Assembly: GCA_900100595.1 (NCBI GenBank) | Contig: FMUA01000005.1 | Location: 1-64,000, forward strand | Length of the DNA: 64,000 bases | Direction of reading: 5' to 3' | Source: Ruminococcaceae bacterium P7 | Lineage (GTDB): Bacteria; Bacillota; Clostridia; Oscillospirales; Acutalibacteraceae | Shown here: piece by piece, positions 38,292 through 45,607 of the stretch | Position numbering within the stretch: the first letter of the stretch is position 1 | How the letters are laid out: the number at the start of each line of letters is the position of its first letter | Translations under genes and position numbers: made by a program | Notes under the pieces: generated by a model | Told to the model about the DNA's origin: nothing | The model's input: the letters and a program-made list of their open reading frames with translations, nothing else | Databases searched by the model: none

Positions 38292-38324
38292 AACCGTCTC
38301 TGCTTTTGCAGGGACGGTTTTTTT
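38292..38324 (+). terminator. Terminator of guaB
   Basis: The stem AACCGTC-CTGC / GCAG-GACGGTT with a TTTT loop is followed by seven T residues. Confidence 0.93.
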
Positions 38325-38345
38325 ATTAAAGTACAAAAAATTGTA

Positions 38346-38374
38346 TTGATTTGTCTGTTTTTTTATGATATGAT
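38346..38374 (+). promoter_or_regulatory. Promoter of the glucokinase gene
   Basis: -35 TTGATT (38346-38351), a 17-bp spacer and -10 TATGAT (38369-38374). Confidence 0.65.
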
Positions 38375-38415
38375 AATAAAGGATTGATAAAATTCATCTA
38401 TAAGGAGTGTTACAT

Positions 38416-39369
38416 ATGTATAGACTGGGAATTGACCTCGGCGGCACCAATATCGTTGCAGGACTTTGCGACGAGAACTACAAGATCGTAGCGAAGGCGT
38501 CCTGCAAGACCAACGTACCCCGTCCCGAGAGCGACATCTGCGACAGCATGGCGGAGGTCGCAAAGAAAGCCTGCGAAAAAGCGGGCGTTTCGATGGACGA
38601 GGTCGAGAGCATCGGTATCGGCGTACCCGGCGCGGTAAACCCGAAAACAGGCGTCATCGAGTATTCCGCGAACCTCCACTTCCATAACTGGGAGGTTTCC
38701 AAGATGATGAACGAGCGTCTCGGCAAGAAGGTGCTCATTGAGAACGACGCGAACGCGGCGGCTCTCGGCGAATATCTCGCAGGCTCCGCAAAGGGCGCAA
38801 AGAACGCGGTCGCCATCACCCTCGGCACCGGCGTCGGCGGCGGCATCATTATCAACGGCAAGATCTACAGCGGCTCCAACTTCGCGGGCGCTGAGCTGGG
38901 TCACATGGTCATTGTCAAGGACGGCAAGGAGTGCGGCTGCGGCAGAAAGGGATGCTGGGAAGCGTATTCCTCCGCGACAGGTCTGATCAACCTCACCAAG
39001 GAGAAGATCCTCTCCGAGAAGCTCGACTACAGCTTCATGCTCAACAAAATCTGCGGCGGCGACATCAACAAGGTCAACGGCAAGACCGCCTTTGACGCCG
39101 CGGAACAGGGCGATCCCGACGCGAAAGAAGTTCTCGACACCTATTTCGGCTACCTCGCGACCGGTCTGGTCAACATCATCAACATCTTCCAGCCCGACGT
39201 ACTCTGCATCGGCGGCGGTATCTCCAATCAGGGCGAAAACCTGCTCCGTCCTCTGAGAAAGATCATTGAGGAAGAGCGTTACACCAAGCATAACGACAAG
39301 CAGACGCAGCTTTGCACCTGCACCCTCGGCAACGACGCGGGCATCATCGGCGCGGCATTTTTAGACTGA
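38416..39369 (+). CDS. glcK: ROK-family glucokinase
   Basis: A 317-residue sugar kinase that phosphorylates glucose with ATP. The phosphate-binding LGIDLGGTNIVAGL lies at the N-terminus, LGTGVGGGII is in the middle, and the ROK zinc motif is HMVIVKDGKECGCGRKGCWEAY. ATG at 38416 is preferred over an in-frame GTG at 38407 because AAGGAG sits 8 nt before the ATG. It could use another hexose, but GlcK-type is the likeliest reading. Confidence 0.93.
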   Translation: MYRLGIDLGGTNIVAGLCDENYKIVAKASCKTNVPRPESDICDSMAEVAKKACEKAGVSMDEVESIGIGVPGAVNPKTGVIEYSANLHFHNWEVSKMMNERLGKKVLIENDANAAALGEYLAGSAKGAKNAVAITLGTGVGGGIIINGKIYSGSNFAGAELGHMVIVKDGKECGCGRKGCWEAYSSATGLINLTKEKILSEKLDYSFMLNKICGGDINKVNGKTAFDAAEQGDPDAKEVLDTYFGYLATGLVNIINIFQPDVLCIGGGISNQGENLLRPLRKIIEEERYTKHNDKQTQLCTCTLGNDAGIIGAAFLD

Positions 39370-39382
39370 TTCTGTTTTCATA

Positions 39383-39420
39383 GGAGCTGACCCGAAAATC
39401 AGTAGGGTCAGTTCCTTTCC
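39383..39420 (+). terminator. Terminator of the glucokinase gene
   Basis: GGAGCTGACCC / GGGTCAGTTCC (one G-U pair) with an 11-nt loop is followed by TTTCC and, 5 bases on, TTTTTG. Confidence 0.8.
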
Positions 39421-39457
39421 ATTTTTGAATTATTTCAAAGAAAATCGTGAATATCTC

Positions 39458-39486
39458 TTGACAAAGAGGGAAAAATATACTATAAT
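39458..39486 (+). promoter_or_regulatory. tRNA cluster promoter
   Basis: Perfect -35 TTGACA (39458-39463), a 17-bp spacer and perfect -10 TATAAT (39481-39486), about 20 bp before the first tRNA. Confidence 0.93.
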
Positions 39487-39512
39487 TAAAAAGCTGATTT
39501 CAGCAGATACAT

Positions 39513-39589
39513 GGCGGAATAGCTCAGCTGGCTAGAGCATTCGGTTCATACCCGAAGTGTCGTAGGTTCAAGTCCTATTTCCGCTACCA
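39513..39589 (+). tRNA. tRNA-Met (CAU)
   Basis: A 77-nt cloverleaf: acceptor GGCGGAA/TTCCGCT with a G-U first pair, D arm AGCTCAGCTGGCTAGAGC, anticodon stem TTCGG/CCGAA with loop TTCATAC (anticodon CAT), T arm GTAGG-TTCAAGT-CCTAT, and an encoded CCA. The anticodon stem lacks the three G-C pairs of an initiator, so it is an elongator Met tRNA, or possibly a lysidine-modified Ile tRNA. Confidence 0.93.
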
Positions 39590-39592
39590 AAC

Positions 39593-39667
39593 GGCCCGGT
39601 GGTCAAGCGGTTAAGACACCGCCCTTTCACGGCGGTAACACGGGTTCGATTCCCGTCCGGGTCACCA
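39593..39667 (+). tRNA. tRNA-Glu (UUC)
   Basis: A 75-nt cloverleaf: acceptor GGCCCGG/CCGGGTC, anticodon stem CCGCC/GGCGG with loop CTTTCAC (anticodon TTC), T arm CGGG-TTCGATT-CCCG, and an encoded CCA. Confidence 0.96.
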
Positions 39668-39721
39668 CCAAAGATGCCCCTTACTGATGTGAGGGGCTCA
39701 ATTTATAGGGCTGAAACAACC

Positions 39722-39808
39722 GCCGGTGTGGTGGAATAGGCAGACACAAGGGACTTAAAATCCCTCGGAGTAAAATCCGTACCGGTTCAAGTCCGGTCAC
39801 CGGCACCA
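39722..39808 (+). tRNA. tRNA-Leu (UAA), integration site of the mobile element
   Basis: An 87-nt class II tRNA: acceptor GCCGGTG/CACCGGC, anticodon loop CTTAAAA (anticodon TAA), a long variable arm, T arm CCGG-TTCAAGT-CCGG, and an encoded CCA. Its last 14 nt are repeated at 48392-48405, so the element re-created the intact 3' end on insertion. Confidence 0.96.
39795..39808 (+). repeat. attL core (14-bp direct repeat)
   Basis: GGTCACCGGCACCA, the 3' end of tRNA-Leu. An identical copy lies at 48392-48405 in the same orientation, just past the integrase gene. Confidence 0.9.
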
Positions 39809-39812
39809 AAAG

Positions 39813-39842
39813 CAGCAGTTTTCGGACTGCTGTTTTTCTTTT
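39813..39842 (+). terminator. Terminator after the tRNA cluster, supplied by the element
   Basis: CAGCAGT / ACTGCTG with a 6-nt loop followed by TTTTTCTTTT. It lies inside the element, 5 bp past attL. A different hairpin follows attR and probably terminated the uninterrupted tRNA operon. Confidence 0.85.
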
Positions 39843-40142
39843 GCCAAGATTTGCTAAAATGCGTTAAAACGGCTTGAATACTGAGGTTCTGCGACTTCCT
39901 ACGATTAAGTTGAGTTTAGTCAAATCAGCATAAATCAGCTTAAAATGCTGTCAGATTTGCTGTCATTTGCAGTCGGACAGGCAGCGAAAAACCACATTAT
40001 AACTGAGAAAATCAGTTTTCAGACAAATAAACATGCTGTCAATTTGCTTCTGACGGCTAAAATAATTTAATAATCTATTTGCAGTCTATTGTTTTCTATA
40101 TCAAAACGGCGAAGGTGATTTACTTCATCTTCGCCAAATTCA
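39843..40142. other. Left end of the mobile element, no gene, repeats
   Basis: About 300 bp without a gene. It contains a direct repeat starting AAATGCTGTCAGATTTGCTG (39943-39965), matched at the right end, and a partial third copy (ATGCTGTCAATTTGC, from 40033). These are candidate integrase arm-binding sites. A short inverted pair (GCGAAGGTGATTTACTTCATCTTCGC, about 40109-40134) before the acetyltransferase stop looks like its terminator. Confidence 0.6.
39943..39965 (+). repeat. 23-bp end repeat of the element, left copy
   Basis: The 23-bp sequence beginning AAATGCTGTCAGATTTGCTG differs by one base from 48334-48356 at the right end and has the same orientation. Each copy contains two TGCTGTCA motifs 12 bp apart, as expected of integrase arm sites. 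Confidence 0.75.
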
Positions 40143-40565
40143 TTATATCAATTTTTTAAGATAGAATCTGCAATGACTTTTAGGACAATCCTCTAATGTA
40201 CCAAATAAGCTATACCCTTGCTTTTCGTAAAACTCTTTTGCCTGAAAATCAAAAGTATCAAGATGTATCAGGTAACAACCTTTTTCTTTGGCAGACTTTT
40301 CAACTTCGGCAAGCAGTTTTGAGCCTAATCCTTTATCACGGTATTTTTCGTCAACCCAAAGCGTATCGATATAAGCGACCTTCCAACAGTACATTCTCGC
40401 AACGCAGCCGGCGATAATCTTTCCGTTTTCGTCAGTTATCTTTTTGTCAAGTGTATCAAACAGTGTTTCCTGCTCCGCGGGAACTTGGGAGAGGTTGTAC
40501 ACGACAAGTCTGTCAATGATATAATCCGCGTCGCCATCTGCGCAGTTTTCAAATTTATAAGCCAT
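40143..40565 (-). CDS. GNAT-family N-acetyltransferase
   Basis: A 140-residue acetyltransferase. The acetyl-CoA motif is VDEKYRDKGLGSKLLAEVE, and the C-terminal FYEKQGYSLFGT is typical of GNAT motif B. The start at 40565 (MAYKFEN) is favoured over the longer frame because CGAGG precedes it. The substrate is unknown. It is the last gene of the five-gene cargo operon and overlaps no neighbour with this start. Confidence 0.87.
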   Translation of the reverse strand: MAYKFENCADGDADYIIDRLVVYNLSQVPAEQETLFDTLDKKITDENGKIIAGCVARMYCWKVAYIDTLWVDEKYRDKGLGSKLLAEVEKSAKEKGCYLIHLDTFDFQAKEFYEKQGYSLFGTLEDCPKSHCRFYLKKLI

Positions 40566-40566
40566 A

Positions 40567-41262
40567 TTAACCTCGTTTTTCAAAAATCAAATGATGAAAG
40601 AACGCAATCCTCTGAAAATCCGGGTTTTGTGATACCCTCATATCAATTTCAATCATCTTTTTCTGCCATTCTTCATCTTTTTGTATTTCTTGATTTTGCT
40701 GTAAGTCCCAAAATGTGCGCAAACCATAAGATTGTCGCAGAACAAGCCCGCTACACCAATTTGAAATGTCGCTGTCCTCATAATAATTGATTGTACCGAA
40801 CTGTTGAGCGTTGCTGTTTTGACCGTCAAGGAGATTATTTGCTTCATCAAAGTTGTTGAGCAAGACAACCATCTGCATTACTCTGCCATTGCGGTTATGT
40901 TTGACGATTGACAGTTTGCCGTTTTTCTTCATTAGGCGATGAAACTCACCCACGATCATCTCTCTGTCATCAGTGTATTCCAAAACATTATGACAGAAGA
41001 TATAATCAAATGAATCGCTTGGATGCTTTTTCAATTCGTCTGTACTGCCGACAATTTGCCGATAGCCGTTCGTATTCACTTGTTGAGCAAGCATATCCTC
41101 GGAAGGTTCAATAGCAATCACTTGATTATTGGCAGCAAAGTGATCGGCAGTGATTCCCGCACCGCTTCCAAAATCAAGGATTGTTTTACCTGCCAATTCT
41201 CCGATTTGTTTCCAAATGATTTCCTTTGCGAGTTTTTCCCAAGTGGGCAGTTGGTTTAGCAT
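40567..41262 (-). CDS. SAM-dependent class I methyltransferase
   Basis: A 231-residue methyltransferase. Motif I is LDFGSGAGITADHF, the acidic end of strand 2 is AIEPSEDML, and FDYIFCHNVLEY is motif IV-like. The start at 41262 has GGAG 6 nt upstream; the longer frame to 41274 overlaps the HD gene. The substrate is unknown, but a small molecule is likelier than DNA or rRNA because no target-recognition region is evident. Confidence 0.87.
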   Translation of the reverse strand: MLNQLPTWEKLAKEIIWKQIGELAGKTILDFGSGAGITADHFAANNQVIAIEPSEDMLAQQVNTNGYRQIVGSTDELKKHPSDSFDYIFCHNVLEYTDDREMIVGEFHRLMKKNGKLSIVKHNRNGRVMQMVVLLNNFDEANNLLDGQNSNAQQFGTINYYEDSDISNWCSGLVLRQSYGLRTFWDLQQNQEIQKDEEWQKKMIEIDMRVSQNPDFQRIAFFHHLIFEKRG

Positions 41263-41263
41263 A

Positions 41264-41845
41264 TTATACTCCAATCAGCTTATAAATATCTGTTCCCGTT
41301 TTCTTATCAAAATAGTCTTTCAGATGAAGAAACGTTTTCCATTTTGGGATAGTCAAATCATTAAAGCCTCTACGCATAACCACATCAACAAGACGCTTTT
41401 CGATATAGGTCGCTCTGTCGGGTAGAGCAAGAGCATCGGAGAGTTGAATCAGCTTGTCATAGTCATCATATTCTGTGTTTTCAAGAAAACTTATGATAAA
41501 CTCTGTTTCCTCTGTTGTGCAATCGTTTTGACCGTTATAAGATCGAATATCTTTGTACGGGAATGAATGTGTCAGGCATATTCGGGCGCAATCATCATAG
41601 CTTTGAGAGAGCAAAAAGCGATAACCGTCAATGATATGCCGCATATCCGTTACACCCTCACGCCTTCCAATATCGTGTAACAAACCGAATACATACGCAA
41701 AATCGGCGTCAAGATTGTCACAATGCTCCGCAATCTTTTTTGCACAAAGGGCGGCGGTTTTACTGTGACCAATCCAAGCGCCAGGGTTGCGCTGTTTTGC
41801 TTCGTTTAACAGTTTTTCTGCTCCAATAATTGTTGGTAGTTTCAT
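41264..41845 (-). CDS. HD-domain phosphohydrolase
   Basis: A 193-residue HD-superfamily protein. The metal-binding His is in WIGHSKTAALCAKKIAEHC, the HD pair in FGLLHDIGRREG, and a further His/Asp pattern in HIIDGYRFL. Family members hydrolyse phosphate esters of nucleotides or related compounds. It is one nucleotide downstream of the HAD gene and almost abuts the methyltransferase gene. Confidence 0.85.
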   Translation of the reverse strand: MKLPTIIGAEKLLNEAKQRNPGAWIGHSKTAALCAKKIAEHCDNLDADFAYVFGLLHDIGRREGVTDMRHIIDGYRFLLSQSYDDCARICLTHSFPYKDIRSYNGQNDCTTEETEFIISFLENTEYDDYDKLIQLSDALALPDRATYIEKRLVDVVMRRGFNDLTIPKWKTFLHLKDYFDKKTGTDIYKLIGV

Positions 41846-41846
41846 A

Positions 41847-42470
41847 TTACACCAATAGATTTAATAGTTCGTATAGATTATTGATTGTGTAGTCAGGGCG
41901 TTCCTCAATCTCTTTTAGTTCGGCATAACTACCGAAGCCTTGTTTAATCCACACGGATGTCATTCCGATTTTGTTTGCAGGAATGATGTCATTATCTAGT
42001 CTGTCACCGACCATTATCGCTTCTTCGGGCTTGCAATTTGAACGGTCAAGAGCTATTTCAAAAATCCGCAAATCGGGCTTAGCTACACCTTCTTCAGCAG
42101 AAGCGATAACAAGGTCAATATATTTCAGTAATCCGAACTTATCCAATCGCTCCTTACTGCCAAGATTTTGATTAGCGATGACTCCAATTCTATAACGCTT
42201 GTTTAACTCGCATAAACAAATCTCTGCTTCGGGATAGACAAACTCATCATTACTTTTCCAAGGAGCCTTTTTCAAGCCGTATTCTTCAAGCACCTTATTG
42301 TAAGCGTTTTGATTATGTTTTGAGATTTCGACCATTCTCTGAAAAAACTCATCATAGCTGATATCCGTATTTGCTATTGTTTTTTCAATTCTATTCCGAT
42401 ATGCAATACTTTCATCAACCAGAGTTGAGCCAATATCAAAGAAAATCCATTTTATATTTGCGAGTTTCAT
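41847..42470 (-). CDS. HAD-family hydrolase
   Basis: A 207-residue HAD phosphatase-like protein. Motif I is FFDIGSTLVDE (nucleophile Asp; the usual second Asp of DxD is Gly, as in several HAD-IA groups). VIASAEEGVAKPD contains the conserved Lys, and MVGDRLDNDIIPANKIGM is motif IV. A helical cap lies between motifs I and II. The loss of the second Asp may change activity. It is part of the cargo operon. Confidence 0.87.
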   Translation of the reverse strand: MKLANIKWIFFDIGSTLVDESIAYRNRIEKTIANTDISYDEFFQRMVEISKHNQNAYNKVLEEYGLKKAPWKSNDEFVYPEAEICLCELNKRYRIGVIANQNLGSKERLDKFGLLKYIDLVIASAEEGVAKPDLRIFEIALDRSNCKPEEAIMVGDRLDNDIIPANKIGMTSVWIKQGFGSYAELKEIEERPDYTINNLYELLNLLV

Positions 42471-42471
42471 C

Positions 42472-42846
42472 TTATCTCGTTCCTGATAGTATTAAGCCAA
42501 TTAGCTTTTCAACATCATCAAAATCGTCGTAATCGCCGATGATACCCTCACGGTGATATACAACGCCGTTTTGCTCGTTACGTTCAAGACAATTCAATAA
42601 TTCTTCCTCGCCGTATCGCTTTACAAACTGTGTAAAACCGTACGGCTTAATTTTTGACAGCAGACCTTTGCGGCAATCCTCTTGGCATTCATAACAATGC
42701 CCGATTCCCTTTTGCATAGAACATCTGCGATTTTCGCACCAATCCTTGTCGGGACAATCACCTGAATTACAGCCGCTGCAATACTCGTTTTCGCTGCACA
42801 AGCAGCAAGCAAGTCCGCAGCGAGCGATACCTAATTCTCTTTTCAT
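42472..42846 (-). CDS. Cysteine-rich DUF3795-like protein
   Basis: A 124-residue protein whose N-terminal 60 residues contain 14 cysteines (CGLACCLCSENEYCSGCNSG, then CPDKDWCENRRCSMQKGIGH and CYECQEDCRKG). This pattern fits the DUF3795 zinc-binding family. The C-terminal half is helical and acidic. It is the first gene of the cargo operon, with GTGAGGTG upstream and a promoter. Function is unknown. Confidence 0.8.
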   Translation of the reverse strand: MKRELGIARCGLACCLCSENEYCSGCNSGDCPDKDWCENRRCSMQKGIGHCYECQEDCRKGLLSKIKPYGFTQFVKRYGEEELLNCLERNEQNGVVYHREGIIGDYDDFDDVEKLIGLILSGTR

Positions 42847-42873
42847 TTAATACACCTCACATAGTTAATTTTT

Positions 42874-42903
42874 ATTCTATCACACAATCAGGATAGAAAG
42901 CAA
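42874..42903 (-). promoter_or_regulatory. Cargo operon promoter
   Basis: On the minus strand -35 TTGCTT (42898-42903), an 18-bp spacer and -10 TAGAAT (42874-42879). Confidence 0.6.
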
Positions 42904-42927
42904 TATCATTATCTGAATATGAAATGA

Positions 42928-43890
42928 TTAGTCTTTATGATTTTTCTTCCTCCGATTAATCACATAATCTGCCCTTGCTTTCAGTTCCTTCTTGTATGAA
43001 GAACATATCTGAAAGAATTCGTCGTCGGGCAACTCGCCTTTATTCTTGAACGCATCCAGACTTCCGCGTATATAATCGGCGTGCTTTTTGTGCAGCTCTT
43101 CAAAAGCTGCCAATTCTTCCTCTGTTGCTCCGGCAAGCATCATTTCGCGTTTTCTGCCGCGTGCGTATTCGTGGAAATTGTCCAACGGACGAACGAAGGG
43201 GTCATATTTGCGGCTCTGTCGTTTGGTTCTGCGCTTGGCTTTTTCCCTTTCCTCCAGACATTCGGGGGCTGTACAGTAATCCATATCAGCCACGGCGAGA
43301 TATTTCGCTCCGCAATTCTTACAGGTGAAAATATGCAGGTCTTTTAAGTAAACCATATAGGTAAATATATCAATGAATTGCCTAAAGGAATCTTTCAAAA
43401 TGACCCTTGCAGGCCGATTCTTATCAAAACTAACCGTCATATCAAAAGCATGGTATTTGTCAAATTGAAATCCGTTTGCAACAAAGGCTTTTGATTTGTC
43501 AATTTCTTTATAAAGATTCTGGTGATAGGCTTTGATAGCCTTTTCCCACGATTTGATTTTCAGCGACTTATTCATTTGCTTTTTCGTTTCAAGGTGATAA
43601 TACTCAACAACACTCGCAATTATCCGTTCAATTGCATTCTCGGATGAAAACATAATGCTGTACAGCTCGGCAGAGATAGGGTCGTTTACCTCCTTGCCGT
43701 CTGCTATTTTCACTTCGAGTTTATCGGTTATTTCTCTTATCGAATTATAATTCACGTTGATCATATCCGCAACAACCTTGTCAAAACTGACGGTTGTTGC
43801 TTTTTTATGCGGTCTTTTCAGATCGGAATCCGAGAAAACAAAGGCGATTTCTTTATTTGTTAAGTTAATTTCAAAGGTGCAAAGCTCCAT
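42928..43890 (-). CDS. DUF6076-like element protein with zinc-binding motif
   Basis: A 320-residue protein. The start at 43890 (MELCTFEINLTNKE) has a perfect AGGAGG ribosome site; the longer frame to 44100 runs through the promoter. A CKNCGAKYLAVADMDYC ... C zinc motif lies about three fifths along, followed by a Lys/Arg-rich segment. This resembles DUF6076 proteins that often accompany Clostridial integrative elements. The role is unknown, perhaps regulatory, as it diverges from the ATPase gene. Confidence 0.7.
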   Translation of the reverse strand: MELCTFEINLTNKEIAFVFSDSDLKRPHKKATTVSFDKVVADMINVNYNSIREITDKLEVKIADGKEVNDPISAELYSIMFSSENAIERIIASVVEYYHLETKKQMNKSLKIKSWEKAIKAYHQNLYKEIDKSKAFVANGFQFDKYHAFDMTVSFDKNRPARVILKDSFRQFIDIFTYMVYLKDLHIFTCKNCGAKYLAVADMDYCTAPECLEEREKAKRRTKRQSRKYDPFVRPLDNFHEYARGRKREMMLAGATEEELAAFEELHKKHADYIRGSLDAFKNKGELPDDEFFQICSSYKKELKARADYVINRRKKNHKD

Positions 43891-43935
43891 TTCGCACGAC
43901 CTCCTAAAAGTTCGTTTGAGTTTAGTTCTGTAAAT

Positions 43936-43964
43936 ATTGTAGCATTTAAGCCGTTTTTCGTCAA
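43936..43964 (-). promoter_or_regulatory. Promoter of the DUF6076-like gene
   Basis: On the minus strand -35 TTGACG (43959-43964), a 17-bp spacer and -10 TACAAT (43936-43941). Confidence 0.8.
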
Positions 43965-44071
43965 TTAGGAAAATTACACGATGTTTATTTTGTGGTTCGC
44001 ACGAATTGTTGTAGAAATCGTGCGGCTTTTGCAGTAAACTGACCCCATCAAACACGAAGGAGGTGAAAACC

Positions 44072-45031
44072 ATGAGCGAGAAGAATTTGAAAATCATCAA
44101 TATGCAGGACGTCGAAGCGACGGAGGTGAAATGGCTTTGGTATCCCTACATTCCCTACGGGAAGATTACGATCATTCAAGGCGACCCGGGCGAAGGCAAA
44201 ACTACGCTGGTGCTCAACCTCGCGGCATTGCTGACGCGCGGCGAGAAGTTGCCCGCGTGTGAGGAAACGACTGACCCTATCAACGTGCTCTATCAGAGCG
44301 CGGAGGACGGTTTAGCAGATACCATCAAACCGCGCTTGATGGCAGCGAACGCCGACACAAGCAGAGTGATGGTCATTGATGAAACGAACATTGAATTATC
44401 CATGACCGATCATCACTTGGAAACAGCTATCCGGCAGACTGGTGCAAAGCTCGTCATTCTCGATCCGCTGCAAGCCTATCTCGGCGCGAAGGTGGATATG
44501 CACCGCGCAAATGAGGTCAGACCGGTATTCAAGCACTTGGCGACGGTCGCGGAGAAATACGGATGCGCTATTGTGCTGATTGCCCACATGAACAAATCAG
44601 CAGGGATGAAAGCCGCTTACCGTATGCTCGGTTCGGTGGATATTACGGCGGCAGCGAGAAGCGTTCTGATTGTCGGACGAATCAAGAATAATCCGACCAC
44701 CAGAGTGATGGTTCACAGCAAAAGCAGCCTTGCCCCTGAAGGTGAACCGATCGGCTTTGAGTTGAATCCCGAAACGGGCTTTGCATTTATCGGCAAATAC
44801 CATATCAGCGTGGACGAGCTGTTGGACGGCGGCAACGCCGCCAACAAGCTCGATGAAGCGGAGCGCTTTTTGGAAACGCTGTTTGCCGATGTTGATGAAA
44901 TCCCACAGAGGAAAATTATAGCTCAGGCTCAGGCAAGAAATATCGCCAAACGAACGCTTGACGAAGCTAAGAAAAAGCTGCACATCAGCTCTGTCAAAAT
45001 CGGCAGTCAGTGGTTATGGAGAAGAAATTGA
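44072..45031 (+). CDS. RepA-like AAA ATPase (RecA/KaiC-type helicase fold)
   Basis: A 319-residue ATPase. Walker A is GDPGEGKTT (about residues 34-42), Walker B is KLVILDPLQAYLG, and an IAHMNKS sensor is present, as in the RepA/AAA_25 replicative-helicase group of plasmids and integrative elements. The C-terminal ~70 residues look like a winged helix. ATG at 44072 has AAGGAGG 8 nt upstream. It may support replication of the excised element. Confidence 0.85.
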   Translation: MSEKNLKIINMQDVEATEVKWLWYPYIPYGKITIIQGDPGEGKTTLVLNLAALLTRGEKLPACEETTDPINVLYQSAEDGLADTIKPRLMAANADTSRVMVIDETNIELSMTDHHLETAIRQTGAKLVILDPLQAYLGAKVDMHRANEVRPVFKHLATVAEKYGCAIVLIAHMNKSAGMKAAYRMLGSVDITAAARSVLIVGRIKNNPTTRVMVHSKSSLAPEGEPIGFELNPETGFAFIGKYHISVDELLDGGNAANKLDEAERFLETLFADVDEIPQRKIIAQAQARNIAKRTLDEAKKKLHISSVKIGSQWLWRRN

Positions 45032-45282
45032 GGAAGGTTGCAACCGTGTGTGTTTAAGGCTTTTTTGCAAGGTTGCAGATTTTCTATAGACACACACTCT
45101 TGCAATCTTGATTTTTCCTTCTGTTGGAATTCATTATTTGATTTAACACTGAGGAAGTGAATCGATTTATTGATTCAGTCATTGATTTACATTTTAGGGT
45201 ATAGCGAGGTACGCCAATGGCAAGCCATTGACACCTCGTTGGGGGCGACCCCCAAGCCCCCAAGGAAGGAGGCGAAAGCCAT
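45032..45282. other. oriT: Intergenic region with candidate origin of transfer
   Basis: Two AAGGTTGCA motifs (45033, 45072) and a GTGTGTGT...ACACACAC inverted pair (about 45046-45109) come first. A compact nested stem follows at 45205-45238 (CGAGGT / ACCTCG outside, CAATGG-CAAG-CCATTG inside), then GGGGGCGACCCCCAAGCCCC. Nested stems and a G/C-rich step just upstream of mobC and the relaxase gene are where oriT lies in related mobilizable elements. The nick site is not identified. Confidence 0.55.
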
Positions 45283-45603
45283 TTGAAAAGAACACGGTCA
45301 CATCAGGTGTCGTTTCGCCTGAACGATAAAGAATACTTACTGCTGCAAAGGAAGCTTGCAGCGAGCGGACTGTCGCTGACAGAATTCTTTATCGAAACCA
45401 TCAGCAAAGGAAAAGTGATAGTCATCAGCGATTTTGTTCCTCTGCTGTCGGAATTGAAACGGCAGGGCGTGAATCTTAATCAGCTCACGAGGAGGATAAA
45501 CCAATTCTCTCCGACGACTGAGCGTGAGATTATCACTGCCTTGCAGGAATGTCAAAATACATACCGTAAACTCTATGCGTTAGCGGAGCAGTTAGGAGTG
45601 TGA
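45283..45603 (+). CDS. mobC: MobC-like relaxosome accessory protein
   Basis: A 106-residue protein. The N-terminal ribbon-helix-helix (HQVSFRLNDKEYLLLQRKLA) and the MobC motif LKRQGVNLNQLTRRIN are seen. MobC helps the relaxase open oriT. The start is a TTG at 45283, with GGAAGGAGGCG 9-12 nt upstream. It lies 4 nt before the relaxase gene. Confidence 0.87.
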   Translation: MKRTRSHQVSFRLNDKEYLLLQRKLAASGLSLTEFFIETISKGKVIVISDFVPLLSELKRQGVNLNQLTRRINQFSPTTEREIITALQECQNTYRKLYALAEQLGV

Positions 45604-45607
45604 GGAA

